Shown: in pieces, positions 20,267-28,134 of the stretch
How the letters are laid out: each line of letters begins with the position of its first letter
How positions within the stretch are numbered: position 1 is the first letter of the stretch
Assembly: GCF_040394755.1 (NCBI RefSeq)
Contig: NZ_JBEBRQ010000036.1
DNA length: 30,050 bases
Reading direction: 5' to 3' (one strand)
From: Castellaniella defragrans_A
Lineage (GTDB): Bacteria > Pseudomonadota > Gammaproteobacteria > Burkholderiales > Burkholderiaceae_B
Notes under the pieces: model-generated
What the model saw: only the letters and a program-made list of their open reading frames with translations
Database searches by the model: none
Told to the model about the DNA's origin: nothing
Translations under genes and position numbers: made by a program

Positions 20267-22560
20267 ACATCAGCCGGTTCTTCGGCGCCACGAATCGCGA
20301 GGCCATGCGTCAGGTGCGTCTGGCGCTGGGGCCCGAAGCCCTCATCATTTCCAGCAAGCGGGTCAACGGCGGGGTGGAAATCCTGGCGACCGACCAGACG
20401 CCGGAATCCGCGGCAGCGGCGCCCATGCATCCGGGTGAGCCGCCCGTGCGTCCGGGCGCGCCGGCCATGCCGTCCGCCTCCGCCCAGGATCTCGTGGGCG
20501 CCATCGGCGAGCTGCGCGGTTCGCTCGAAGGCCGGATCGACGAACTGCTGTGGGGCAGCCAGTTGCGGCGCGCGCCCGAGGCGGTGATGCTGTTCCAGAC
20601 CCTGCTGCGCTTTGGCTTGAGCACGGCCCTGCTGCGGGCCATGCTCAAGCGCCTGCCCGGGCACTTGGGCGGGCGCGCCGCATTCCAGTGGGCGCGCGGC
20701 GAGCTCATCAAGCACCTGCCGGTGCTGCCGTCCGAGGATGCGCTATGGCAGCCGGGATTGGCTCTGGCACTGGTCGGCCCCACGGGGGTCGGCAAGACGA
20801 CCACGATTGCCAAGCTCGCTGCGCGCTGCGTGCGGCGCGCCGGTCCCGAGAGTCTGGTCCTGCTCACCACCGATACCTACCGGATCGGGGCGCACGAGCA
20901 ACTTGGGATCTACGGCCAGATGTTGCGTGTGCCGGTGCGCGTGGCGCGGGATATCGACGAGATGCGGCGCGTCGTCCAGGCGGTGCGCGCCGACCAGACG
21001 ATCCTGATCGACAACGTCGGGATCAGCCAGCGCGACCAGTACGTTGCCGGGCAGGCGGCGCTGCTGGCGGGCGCCGGGCGGCAGATTTCGCGGCTGCTGG
21101 TGCTCAATGCCGCCAGTCACGGCGATACGCTCGACGAGGTGGCGCGCGCGTATGCCGGGGATGGCGGCACGCCGCTGCGCGGCTGCATCATCACCAAGAT
21201 CGACGAGGCGAGCCGCCTGGGCGCCGTCCTCGATACCGCGATCCGCTATCGATTGCCGATCCATTACGTTTCGAACGGCCAGAAAGTGCCCGAGCATCTG
21301 CTGTTTCTTTCGGCGGCGGCGCTGGTCGATCACGCGCTGACGCCCGCCCAGGGCGGGAGCACGCTGTATGCGCCCACCGAGGCCGATCTCGCGGCCCTGC
21401 TGTCGATGACGCGTCCCGCCGAGGCGCCGGACGAGACGGCGGCCACCCAGCGCCGGCAGGATCTGCTGCCGCGCCTGTTGACGCTGCCGGCTCGCGGTGG
21501 CGGCATTCTGGCGGCCGCGGACCTGCGCGCGGCCGTCGCCGCCCTGGACGAAGACCCGGTCCTGTCCGAGGGCTACGATCTGTGGCGTACCCAGGGCAGC
21601 GCCGATGCGCCGGCCGCGGCCGAGGCCGCCCGGCATCTGCGCAGCGTCGCCCGGCGCGAGCTCGGGGATTCGGGCGCGCTGGCGGTGCATGGCCGCATCC
21701 CTTTGCGCCTGGGGATGGGGCGGGGCGCCTGGCTGACCAGCGCCTGCTGCGGTCCCGACGGCCGCGCCCTGGCCGCGACCTCGCAGCAACTGCTGCTGGC
21801 CGAAGGCGGGTATTCCTCGATCGAGGCGCATCGATCCGCCGTGCCCGCGCCCGCCGACGCCTTGCTGGCGCAGATCGCCGCCGAGTCCGCGGCCGCCGGC
21901 CACTTGCTGCATGTGTTCGAAGGTGGCACGCCCGCCCTGTGGCGGACGCTCGAATCCCGGGGTGTGCATTGGCTGGCGCAATGCGGCGCCCGTGCCCGGG
22001 TCCACGAAGGCGACGAGCCGGCCGTCCTGGCGGCGGCCTGCCGGCGTCTGGACGTTCACCCGCTGGCCGTCGAGGCCTCCGCGTACCGGCCCTTGATTGC
22101 CGGGCTGGACGAGGCGCGCATCGCCCTGTGGGCGGGCATTGGCCCGGTCACCCTGCGGACGCGTGGATTTGCGCCGATCGAAGCGCGGGCGCTCTGCCTG
22201 CGCGCCGTTGATCGCCGCGATGGCCGGGAATTGCGCAGTTGGCATGCCCTGGCCTCGATCGGCGGGCCGCAGGATCACGCCATCCTGGCGCGCGCGCTGG
22301 CCGCCCGCATCGATTGCCAAGCGGCATGGCGTCTGGCGGCGGCGACGCTCGCCGGGGCCGGTCGCGCGGGCGATGCCCTGCTGGATCACAGCATTGTGGC
22401 CGCCCAGCTCGGACTGGCGGCGTGGCGCCTGTGGCGCGACCCGAACCTGGCGCGGGCCGCTACGGTCTGCGCGCACATGCTCGGCCAGGACACGCTCAGG
22501 CCGGGGATGGCGTCGGCGGCGCTGGGGAAGCTTTATGCCTTGAAGGGAATGTTGGGGTGA
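20263..22560 (+). CDS. flhF: FlhF SRP-type GTPase with unassigned ~405-residue C-terminal extension
   Basis: Signal-recognition-particle-type GTPase that sets number and placement of flagella at the inner face of the membrane. Residues 1-45 give the FlhF start (MNISRFFGATNREAMRQVRL). Residues ~46-75 form a Pro/Ala linker and ~75-165 the helical N region. The G domain shows the P-loop GPTGVGKTT (172-180), DTYRIGA (204-210), G3-like DNVGISQRD (250-258, where DTVG is usual) and TKIDEA (311-316); it ends near 360. The protein then continues to residue 765, whereas FlhF normally ends about there. The extension has an Ala/Arg-rich helical part and a mixed region with GHLLHVFEGGTPALWRTLES and IALWAGIGPVTLRTRGFAP; I recognise no domain. 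There is no stop or frameshift at the junction. flhG does not follow. Confidence 0.93.
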   Translation: MNISRFFGATNREAMRQVRLALGPEALIISSKRVNGGVEILATDQTPESAAAAPMHPGEPPVRPGAPAMPSASAQDLVGAIGELRGSLEGRIDELLWGSQLRRAPEAVMLFQTLLRFGLSTALLRAMLKRLPGHLGGRAAFQWARGELIKHLPVLPSEDALWQPGLALALVGPTGVGKTTTIAKLAARCVRRAGPESLVLLTTDTYRIGAHEQLGIYGQMLRVPVRVARDIDEMRRVVQAVRADQTILIDNVGISQRDQYVAGQAALLAGAGRQISRLLVLNAASHGDTLDEVARAYAGDGGTPLRGCIITKIDEASRLGAVLDTAIRYRLPIHYVSNGQKVPEHLLFLSAAALVDHALTPAQGGSTLYAPTEADLAALLSMTRPAEAPDETAATQRRQDLLPRLLTLPARGGGILAAADLRAAVAALDEDPVLSEGYDLWRTQGSADAPAAAEAARHLRSVARRELGDSGALAVHGRIPLRLGMGRGAWLTSACCGPDGRALAATSQQLLLAEGGYSSIEAHRSAVPAPADALLAQIAAESAAAGHLLHVFEGGTPALWRTLESRGVHWLAQCGARARVHEGDEPAVLAAACRRLDVHPLAVEASAYRPLIAGLDEARIALWAGIGPVTLRTRGFAPIEARALCLRAVDRRDGRELRSWHALASIGGPQDHAILARALAARIDCQAAWRLAAATLAGAGRAGDALLDHSIVAAQLGLAAWRLWRDPNLARAATVCAHMLGQDTLRPGMASAALGKLYALKGMLG

Positions 22561-22824
22561 GCTGAGACCCCATGAGGGGCCATTCTTCATCAAGAAAAAT
22601 CAAGAAAACTGCGCCCCGCAAATCCTGAGACTCAGCGAGGCGCGAAAAAGGCTGCGGACAACCTTGGGTGGGAGATAGCGTCAGAAGATGTGGCGGCGGA
22701 TTCGGACCGCATCACCTGACCTTGCTGAAACTGTACGCTCAAAACAGTGGCGCCCTTGACTCCCCGATTGCGCCTGATCCGATGGCGGGCTTGAAATCGC
22801 CGCATCCCCCTGGGCTCCGACCGT
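22561..22824. other. Convergent gap between flhF and flgN
   Basis: 264 bp without a gene. CCCC-ATGA-GGGG (22568-22579) is a small hairpin right after the flhF stop, with no T-run. A short direct repeat TCAAGAAAA follows at about 22590-22610. No convincing terminator was found for either of the two converging operons. Confidence 0.4.
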
Positions 22825-23265
22825 CTACGGCCGCGCCAGGCGGCCCTTGGCGTCGTAGAGATCCTCGCCCATGAGCCTGCGCAGGGTGTCGAGGGCGCGG
22901 CGGTTGCTGGCGAGGAAAATATCGAGGATCTGGCCGTTTTGCTGGTTGAGCGCGCTGGCCTGCCCGGCGAGGTCGAGCAGGGCATCGAAGGGCTCGCGCA
23001 GGATTGGATGTGCAAAGACGGCCGCCTCGACGCCGTCGCGGTCGGCGGCAAAGCCCAGCCGCCCGAGCCATTCGGTGCGCTCGCGATCCAGCTCGGCCAG
23101 TTGCCGGGCGTAGCCGTGTTTGCGCTGGGTCAGGGCATCGAGGGTTTCGTTTGGGGTGGAGTCCAGCAGCAGGGTGGATTCCTCGTTGAGGGTCTGGATG
23201 AATTCGCGCAGCAGCGCCGACTGCTGGTCGATGCAGTGCCGCAGGGTTTCGGCCCCGGTGCTCAT
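22825..23265 (-). CDS. flgN: Flagellar export chaperone FlgN
   Basis: Cytoplasmic chaperone of the hook-filament junction proteins FlgK and FlgL, which it delivers to FlhA; 146 residues. Mostly helical, with heptad-like HCIDQQSALLREFIQTLNEES at the N-terminus and an amphipathic C-terminal stretch (LNQQNGQILDIFLASNRRALDTLRRLMG) as in the FlgN family. Its ATG overlaps the flgM stop by four bases, giving a flgM-flgN pair. It is transcribed toward flhF. Confidence 0.92.
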   Translation of the reverse strand: MSTGAETLRHCIDQQSALLREFIQTLNEESTLLLDSTPNETLDALTQRKHGYARQLAELDRERTEWLGRLGFAADRDGVEAAVFAHPILREPFDALLDLAGQASALNQQNGQILDIFLASNRRALDTLRRLMGEDLYDAKGRLARP

Positions 23266-23552
23266 TTCAGCAGATCGCGGACGCTGGCGAGCAGGCCGTC
23301 GGCGATGCGGCCCGGATCGATCCGCAGTTCGCCCGACGCCAGGGCGTCGCGGATCTGCTGCACGCGCTGAGCCTGGACGTCGCTGCCGCCGTCCTGCAGG
23401 GCCGACAGATGGCGCGCCGCGGGGCTGAGATCGACCGATGATCTGGCACCGCCGGACTTTTGGGACGATGGGCCGGCAGAGCTTGATTCGGTGCGCGAAC
23501 CGCCGGCGACTCCGTTCAGTGGGGTATTTGACGAAGTGGAACTGATTTTCAA
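23262..23552 (-). CDS. flgM: Anti-sigma-28 factor FlgM (TTG start)
   Basis: Anti-sigma factor that binds FliA (sigma-28) until the hook is complete and is then exported; 96 residues. The N-terminal half is Ser/Gly-rich and probably disordered. The C-terminal half carries the sigma-binding helices: LSPAARHLSALQ, then RVQQIRDALASGELRIDPGRIADGLLASVRDLL. The start is a TTG giving MKISSTSS, supported by GGAGA six to seven bases upstream and by the MKI-type N-terminus common in FlgM. The frame is open further upstream, but that part overlaps flgA in antisense-like frames. A sigma-28 promoter lies about 50-75 bp upstream. Confidence 0.9.
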   Translation of the reverse strand: MKISSTSSNTPLNGVAGGSRTESSSAGPSSQKSGGARSSVDLSPAARHLSALQDGGSDVQAQRVQQIRDALASGELRIDPGRIADGLLASVRDLLK

Positions 23553-23599
23553 GGTCGTCTCCGGGGAGTCTGGTCCGATGTGCTGCCGATGCCTTCGAG

Positions 23600-23626
23600 G
23601 TAACGGCACCGGGGCCGTGAAATTTA
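23600..23626 (-). promoter_or_regulatory. Sigma-28 (FliA) promoter of flgMN
   Basis: On the minus strand TAAA (23626-23623), exactly 15 bases, then GCCGTTAC (23607-23600). The enteric sigma-28 consensus is TAAA-N15-GCCGATAA, so the -35 core and spacing are exact and the -10 matches 6 of 8. It points at flgM, whose homologue in enteric bacteria has such a promoter. This makes flgM a late gene as well as part of the early flgA transcript. Confidence 0.65.
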
Positions 23627-23641
23627 GTGTTCCTGCGCCTG

Positions 23642-24334
23642 TTACATCATAACTTGGACGGTGTGGGCGTCGATCACGGTGCCGGTGATGATTCGCCCCG
23701 AGCGGGTGCGGACCTGGATCTGGCGGCCCGGGGTCCCGGATTCCAGAGCCTGGCCCTCGCCGCTGACGACGAAACCCGTGCCGCGCGCCACTGTGCGGAT
23801 CGTCTTGCCGCGCTCGATCGATTGGGGGTCGCGCAGGGCGTTGCCCTGGATGGGCGATCCCTTGGCGATGCGCTGCGTCGCCACCCAGCCCACGATGTGC
23901 GCGGGATCGCTGATCAGGCGGTTGTGGCGCAGCAGGTCGCCTTCGCGGGTGTCCAGTTCGTCCAGTGAAAGGGTTTCGCCCCGGCTGATCGCCCGGTTGG
24001 CGACGAAATAATGTCCCATGATGCGGACATTGGCCTGGACGTACAGCGTCCAGGGCTGGGGCGTCAGGCAGCGGATGCCCACCGAGGTGCGTGAACGCAG
24101 GCTGCCGTCGGTGAGGAAGGCCTCGAGCTCGTCGCAGGCCGGCTGCCGGTCGATGCGCGGTGCATCGATCGAGATCACGGGCGTGCCCGGATGACCGGCG
24201 GCGGTTTCGCGCAGCAGCGCCTCGGCCCGGGCGGCCACCTCGGCCGGGTCCTGGATGGCGTGCGGCGGGGCGTTTTGTGCCGCCGCGGCCCACGACATTC
24301 CCGCGAGCAGCAGGAAAAACAAGCGTCTCGACAT
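23642..24334 (-). CDS. flgA: P-ring assembly chaperone FlgA
   Basis: Periplasmic chaperone that helps FlgI polymerise into the P ring; 230 residues. Signal peptide MSRRLFFLLLAGMSWAAAAQ with cleavage likely after the AAA. The C-terminal part shows the SAF-like/FlgA core: FVANRAISRGETLSLDELDTREGDLL, IVGWVATQRIAKGSPIQGNAL, then GTGFVVSGEGQALESGTPGRQIQVRTRSGRII. Two cysteines (ACDELEA and GIRCLTP) are probably a disulphide. I chose the ATG at 24334 because it starts directly at a signal peptide; an upstream start would add 18 polar residues. It is divergent from flgB and precedes flgM. Confidence 0.92.
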   Translation of the reverse strand: MSRRLFFLLLAGMSWAAAAQNAPPHAIQDPAEVAARAEALLRETAAGHPGTPVISIDAPRIDRQPACDELEAFLTDGSLRSRTSVGIRCLTPQPWTLYVQANVRIMGHYFVANRAISRGETLSLDELDTREGDLLRHNRLISDPAHIVGWVATQRIAKGSPIQGNALRDPQSIERGKTIRTVARGTGFVVSGEGQALESGTPGRQIQVRTRSGRIITGTVIDAHTVQVMM

Positions 24335-24519
24335 GAGGGCATTGTAGTGTCCTGTTCCAGTGCGGACATCGGCTGAATTGGCCGACAAACAGCGGTTTGT
24401 TTTGATGTTTATGGCGCGCGGCCTCGAATTACTATGGTGCCGTGCGATCAGGTCGGCAGAGGACGCTGGTGTCCCGCCCAGGCCGGATTCGCGCGCATCG
24501 ATATTTCATACGGACAGCC
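24335..24519. promoter_or_regulatory. Divergent flgA/flgB control region
   Basis: 185 bp between divergent starts, the usual site of FlhDC-dependent class II promoters. Visible dyads: TCGGC (24369-24373) with GCCGA (24381-24385), 7-bp spacer; and a perfect hairpin ACAAAC-AGCG-GTTTGT (24385-24400) followed by TTTTGATG. The word TTACTATGG further on contains a possible -10 (TACTAT) toward flgB without a good -35, as expected for an activator-dependent promoter. I could not match an FlhDC box with confidence. Confidence 0.4.
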
Positions 24520-24933
24520 ATGATCGATCGCATCGGCAAGGAATTCGAGTTCCAGCAAACGGCCCTGTCGCTGCGTCAGCGCCGGCAGGAAATCCTGGCG
24601 ACGAATATAGCCAACGCCGATACCCCCCATTACAAGGCGCGCGACATCGATTTCGCGGCCGCGTTGCGGGACACGATGAACGACCGCATGCGGCTGCCCG
24701 CGACCGATCTGACGCTGACTGAGGCGCGCCACATCCCGGCCCGGGCGCAGAATGCGGGGTCCGCTGATATAGATACTTTGTATCGCATACCAATCCAGCC
24801 CAGCATCGACGGCAATACGGTCGATATGGATGTCGAGCGCGTCCAGTTCGCCGACAACACCGCGCGCTATCAGGCCGATCTGACCGTGATCGACCGGCGC
24901 ATCAAGTCCCTGCTGGCGGCCATGCAGCAATAA
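24520..24933 (+). CDS. flgB: Flagellar proximal rod protein FlgB
   Basis: Proximal rod component, exported by the flagellar type III system and placed in the periplasm; 137 residues. The rod-protein N-terminal motif is RRQEILATNIANADTPHYKARDIDF (about 22-46). The C-terminal helix DVERVQFADNTARYQADLTVIDRRIKSLLAAM is typical. First gene of the flgBCDEFGHI operon. The start MIDRIGKEFEFQQ matches the family's N-terminus; the ribosome-binding site (GGA) is weak. Confidence 0.95.
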   Translation: MIDRIGKEFEFQQTALSLRQRRQEILATNIANADTPHYKARDIDFAAALRDTMNDRMRLPATDLTLTEARHIPARAQNAGSADIDTLYRIPIQPSIDGNTVDMDVERVQFADNTARYQADLTVIDRRIKSLLAAMQQ

Positions 24934-24954
24934 ACGGATTCCAGGATATTTTCC

Positions 24955-25362
24955 ATGTCATCGACCAGCATTTTCCAGATCGCGGGATCGGCCCTTGCGG
25001 CCCAGTCCCAGCGCATGAACGTGTCGGCCAGCAATATCGCCAATGCCGACAGTGCGGTCGGGCCGGATGGCCAGCCCTATCAGGCGCGCCAGGTGGTTTT
25101 CCAGATGACGCCGCAGGGCGGTTCCGGGGCCGTCGGCGGCGTCCGGGTCGCCGGGGTCGTCGAGAGCGCCGCGCCGCCGCGCATGCAGTACGACCCGGGC
25201 CATCCGCTGGCCAACGCCGAGGGCTACGTCACGCTGCCCAATGTCGATGTAGTGGCGGAAACCGTGAACATGATCTCCGCTTCGCGCTCGTATCAGGCCA
25301 ATGTCGAGGTCATCAATACCGCCAAGGCCCTCATGGCCAGAACCCTCACCCTGGGTCAATAA
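24955..25362 (+). CDS. flgC: Flagellar proximal rod protein FlgC
   Basis: Proximal rod component, 135 residues. N-terminal rod motif SIFQIAGSALAAQSQRMNVSASNIANADS, a central VVFQMTP... segment, and the C-terminal PNVDVVAETVNMISASRSYQANVEVINTAKALM that packs against the N-terminal helix. It follows flgB by 21 bp, with AGGA upstream of the ATG. Confidence 0.96.
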   Translation: MSSTSIFQIAGSALAAQSQRMNVSASNIANADSAVGPDGQPYQARQVVFQMTPQGGSGAVGGVRVAGVVESAAPPRMQYDPGHPLANAEGYVTLPNVDVVAETVNMISASRSYQANVEVINTAKALMARTLTLGQ

Positions 25363-25373
25363 GGAGTCCCGCC

Positions 25374-26057
25374 ATGACGACCGTCTCCAGCGCCACCGCC
25401 ACGACGTCCACCCTGGCCTCCGCCCAGACCGGCAGCCTCCTGGGCAATACCCAGGATCAGTTCCTGACGCTGCTGGTGACGCAGTTGCAGAATCAGGACC
25501 CCTTGAACCCTATGGACAATGCCGAGGTCACTTCGCAGATCGCGCAGCTGTCCACGGTCAACGGCATCCAGCAGTTGAACAACACCTTGCTCGCGCTGTC
25601 GGGCCAGATGGATATGTCCCAGTCCCTGCAGGCCGCATCCCTCGTCGGCAAGCAGATCCTGATTCCGGGCGAGAAAGTCTCCCTGGGCAGCGACCCGGAC
25701 GATCCCTCGATCAAGGCCGCCACGCCTTTCGGCATCGACCTGATTTCGGGTTCGGCCAGGACGACCGTGTCGATCGTCGACGCCAGCGGCGCGCTGGTGC
25801 GCACATTCGATCTGGGCGCCCTGGATGCGGGCATTTATCCCCTGAGCTGGGACGGCAGGGACGATGCCGGCGTCCCGGTGGCCGATGGCGCGTACAGCGT
25901 CCAGGTGTCGGCCGCGGATGCCGATGGTCAGGCCGTCTCGGCGCAGGCGCTGACCTCGGGCACGGTCGGCAGCATCGCCTACACCTCCGAGGGCCTGAAG
26001 CTCGACCTCGGTCTGGCGGGCAAGGTTTCCCTGCTGGACATCCGGCAGATCATGTAA
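25374..26057 (+). CDS. flgD: Flagellar hook-capping protein FlgD
   Basis: Scaffold cap at the growing hook, displaced when the hook is complete; 227 residues. The N-terminal FlgD signature DQFLTLLVTQLQNQDPLNPM is at about 31-50, then EVTSQIAQLSTVNGIQQLN. The C-terminal part has the FlgD Ig-like/Tudor-like fold sequence (TTVSIVDASGALVRTFDLG, WDGRDDAGVPVADGAYSV). AAGGAG (25361-25366) overlaps the flgC stop and stands seven bases before the ATG. Confidence 0.96.
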   Translation: MTTVSSATATTSTLASAQTGSLLGNTQDQFLTLLVTQLQNQDPLNPMDNAEVTSQIAQLSTVNGIQQLNNTLLALSGQMDMSQSLQAASLVGKQILIPGEKVSLGSDPDDPSIKAATPFGIDLISGSARTTVSIVDASGALVRTFDLGALDAGIYPLSWDGRDDAGVPVADGAYSVQVSAADADGQAVSAQALTSGTVGSIAYTSEGLKLDLGLAGKVSLLDIRQIM

Positions 26058-26129
26058 TCCGCATGGGCGGCGGCCATCCGGGCGCGCCACCCGCATCGAT
26101 CAACGCAGCACGCACTGACGAGGTAGAAC

Positions 26130-27341
26130 ATGGGTTTCGGACAAGGTCTCAGTGGCTTGAATGCCGCGGCGCAAAATCTGGACGTGATCGGCAACAATAT
26201 CGCCAACTCGGGGACTGTCGGCTTCAAGGCTGGCTCGGCCACGTTCGCGGATGTCTACGCCAGCTCGCGCGTCGGCCTGGGTGTGCAGGTCGCCTCGATC
26301 AATCAGCGTTTCACCACCGGCATCGTGTCCTCGACCGGCAACCAGTTCGACATCGCGATCGATGGCGCCAAGGGTTTCTTCGTCGTGCAGAACGCCAACG
26401 GGGCGCAGTTCTACACCCGCAACGGGCAGTTCTTCGCCAACAAGGAAAACCAGATCGTCAATGCGCAGGGGCAGCGGCTCATGGGCTATGCGCCGGGCGG
26501 CACCAACCTGATCGGCATGACGGTGCCCGTGGGCAACATCGCGCCGCAGGCCACCGCCAACATCGCCAATCAGGTCAACCTGGATGCGAATGCGGCGGTG
26601 ACGCCGGGTGCGACGACCTTCGATCCCACCGATCCGGATTCCTTTGCGAGCGCCTTGCCGATCACGGTGTACGACTCGCTGGGCAACGAGCATCAACTGA
26701 CCCAGTATTACACCAAGCGCCCGGCGTCGGGCGGCAACAGTGTCTGGGAGGTCAACTACCGCATCGATGGCCTGGCGCCCGACGCCCCGTTGGATGGCGC
26801 TACGCTGTTGACCTTCGATCCCGCCGGGCGCCTGATCAGCACGCCCCCCAGCTATACCGTATCGCTCACCAATCCCGGCGGCGCTGCCTCGCCGGCCGAG
26901 CCTCTGGATATCCTCGTCAATTACACGGGCTCCACCCAGTTCGGCGGCGGTTTCACCAAGAACTTCGTGCCCGATGGCTATGCCACCGGCGAGTACGCCA
27001 GCACCTCGATCGGCACCAATGGCGAGGTGATCGCCAACTACACCAACGGCGCCAAGAAAATCATGGGCACGCTGGCCCTGGCCGATTTCAACAACCTTCA
27101 GGGCCTGCAACCGGTGGGCGGCAATGCCTGGGCGGAGACCGCCGACTCGGGCCAGCCCATCCTGGGCACACCGGGCAGCAACGGGCTGGCGCTCATCAAA
27201 GGGCAGGCGGTCGAGGAATCGAACGTCGACATGAGCCAGGAGCTGGTCAACATGATCATCGCCCAACGCACCTATCAGGCCAACGCGCAGACGATCAAGA
27301 CGCAGGACCAGCTCCTGCAGACCTTGATCACCATGCGCTAG
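26130..27341 (+). CDS. flgE: Flagellar hook protein FlgE
   Basis: Structural protein of the hook, the flexible joint between rod and filament; 403 residues. The N-terminal GFGQGLSGLNAAAQNLDVIGNNIANSGTVGFKAG and C-terminal ESNVDMSQELVNMIIAQRTYQANAQTIKTQDQLLQTLI form the coiled inner D0 tube. The outer domains lie between. The TYQAN and SNVDMS motifs are diagnostic. GAGGT stands five bases before the ATG. The 72-bp gap after flgD has no visible gene. Confidence 0.96.
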   Translation: MGFGQGLSGLNAAAQNLDVIGNNIANSGTVGFKAGSATFADVYASSRVGLGVQVASINQRFTTGIVSSTGNQFDIAIDGAKGFFVVQNANGAQFYTRNGQFFANKENQIVNAQGQRLMGYAPGGTNLIGMTVPVGNIAPQATANIANQVNLDANAAVTPGATTFDPTDPDSFASALPITVYDSLGNEHQLTQYYTKRPASGGNSVWEVNYRIDGLAPDAPLDGATLLTFDPAGRLISTPPSYTVSLTNPGGAASPAEPLDILVNYTGSTQFGGGFTKNFVPDGYATGEYASTSIGTNGEVIANYTNGAKKIMGTLALADFNNLQGLQPVGGNAWAETADSGQPILGTPGSNGLALIKGQAVEESNVDMSQELVNMIIAQRTYQANAQTIKTQDQLLQTLITMR

Positions 27342-27352
27342 GCCCACGGCTC

Positions 27353-28102
27353 ATGGATCGCATTCTCTACACCGCGGCCAATGGCGCGGCCCGCATTCTC
27401 GAACAGCAGTCGGTCATTGCCCACAATATGGCCAATGTCTCGACCACCGGGTTCCGCGAGCAGCTGGCGATCTACCGATCGGTGCCTGTGGTGCCGCGGG
27501 CGGGCGAGCTGCCCACGCGCGTCTCTACCGTGGCCTCGACGCCCGGCAGCCATTTCCGCCAGGGCAGCATGGCCGAGACCGGCCATGCGCTGGATGCCGC
27601 CATCGCCGGCGAGGGCTGGTTCGCGGTGCGGACCTCGCAGGGCGAGGCCTATACCCGGGCCGGAGAATTCGCCGTCAATGACCAGAGCCAGCTCGTGACC
27701 CAGTCCGGCCTGCCGGTGCTCTCGGTCGATGGTCAGGCGATCGAGGTGCCCGAGCGCGGCAGCATCGCCTTTGCCGTCGATGGGCAGATCAGCGCGCTGG
27801 GCGCGGGCGACAACCCGCGCGACATCCAGATGATCGCCCAGCTCAAGCTCGTCAACCCGCCCGCCGATCAATTGCAGCGCGGCGGCGACGGCCTGTTCCG
27901 CCTCGCGGACGGGCAGGCGGCGCAGGCCGATCCGGCGGTCAGGATCGCCCCCGGCTTCGTCGAGCAGAGCAATGTCAATCCGGCCGCCGCGATGGTGGCC
28001 ATGATTGCCAATGCGCGCCAGTTCGAGATGCAGATGCAGGTCATCCAGAACGCCAACACCAACGACGAACGCGGCAATTCCATTCTCTCGGCGGCGGGCT
28101 GA
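27353..28102 (+). CDS. flgF: Flagellar proximal rod protein FlgF
   Basis: Proximal rod protein, 249 residues. Starts MDRILYTAANGAARILEQQSVIAHNMANVSTTGFREQLA as in FlgF. The middle GEGWFAVRTSQGEAYTRAGEF and the C-terminal QSNVNPAAAMVAMIANARQFEMQMQVIQNAN are the FlgF/FlgG family landmarks. The frame is open far upstream through flgC-E, but ATG 27353, 11 bp after the flgE stop, fits family length. No distinct Shine-Dalgarno, so translation is probably coupled. Confidence 0.95.
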   Translation: MDRILYTAANGAARILEQQSVIAHNMANVSTTGFREQLAIYRSVPVVPRAGELPTRVSTVASTPGSHFRQGSMAETGHALDAAIAGEGWFAVRTSQGEAYTRAGEFAVNDQSQLVTQSGLPVLSVDGQAIEVPERGSIAFAVDGQISALGAGDNPRDIQMIAQLKLVNPPADQLQRGGDGLFRLADGQAAQADPAVRIAPGFVEQSNVNPAAAMVAMIANARQFEMQMQVIQNANTNDERGNSILSAAG

Positions 28103-28134
28103 TCCCGCGGCCATCGACGACAGGCAAGACTGAC

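Noticed and set aside
23262..24293. 343-codon minus-strand frame spanning flgA and flgM
   Set aside because: Only its last 96 codons are FlgM; the rest is out of frame with FlgA and reads as a GC-rich shadow.
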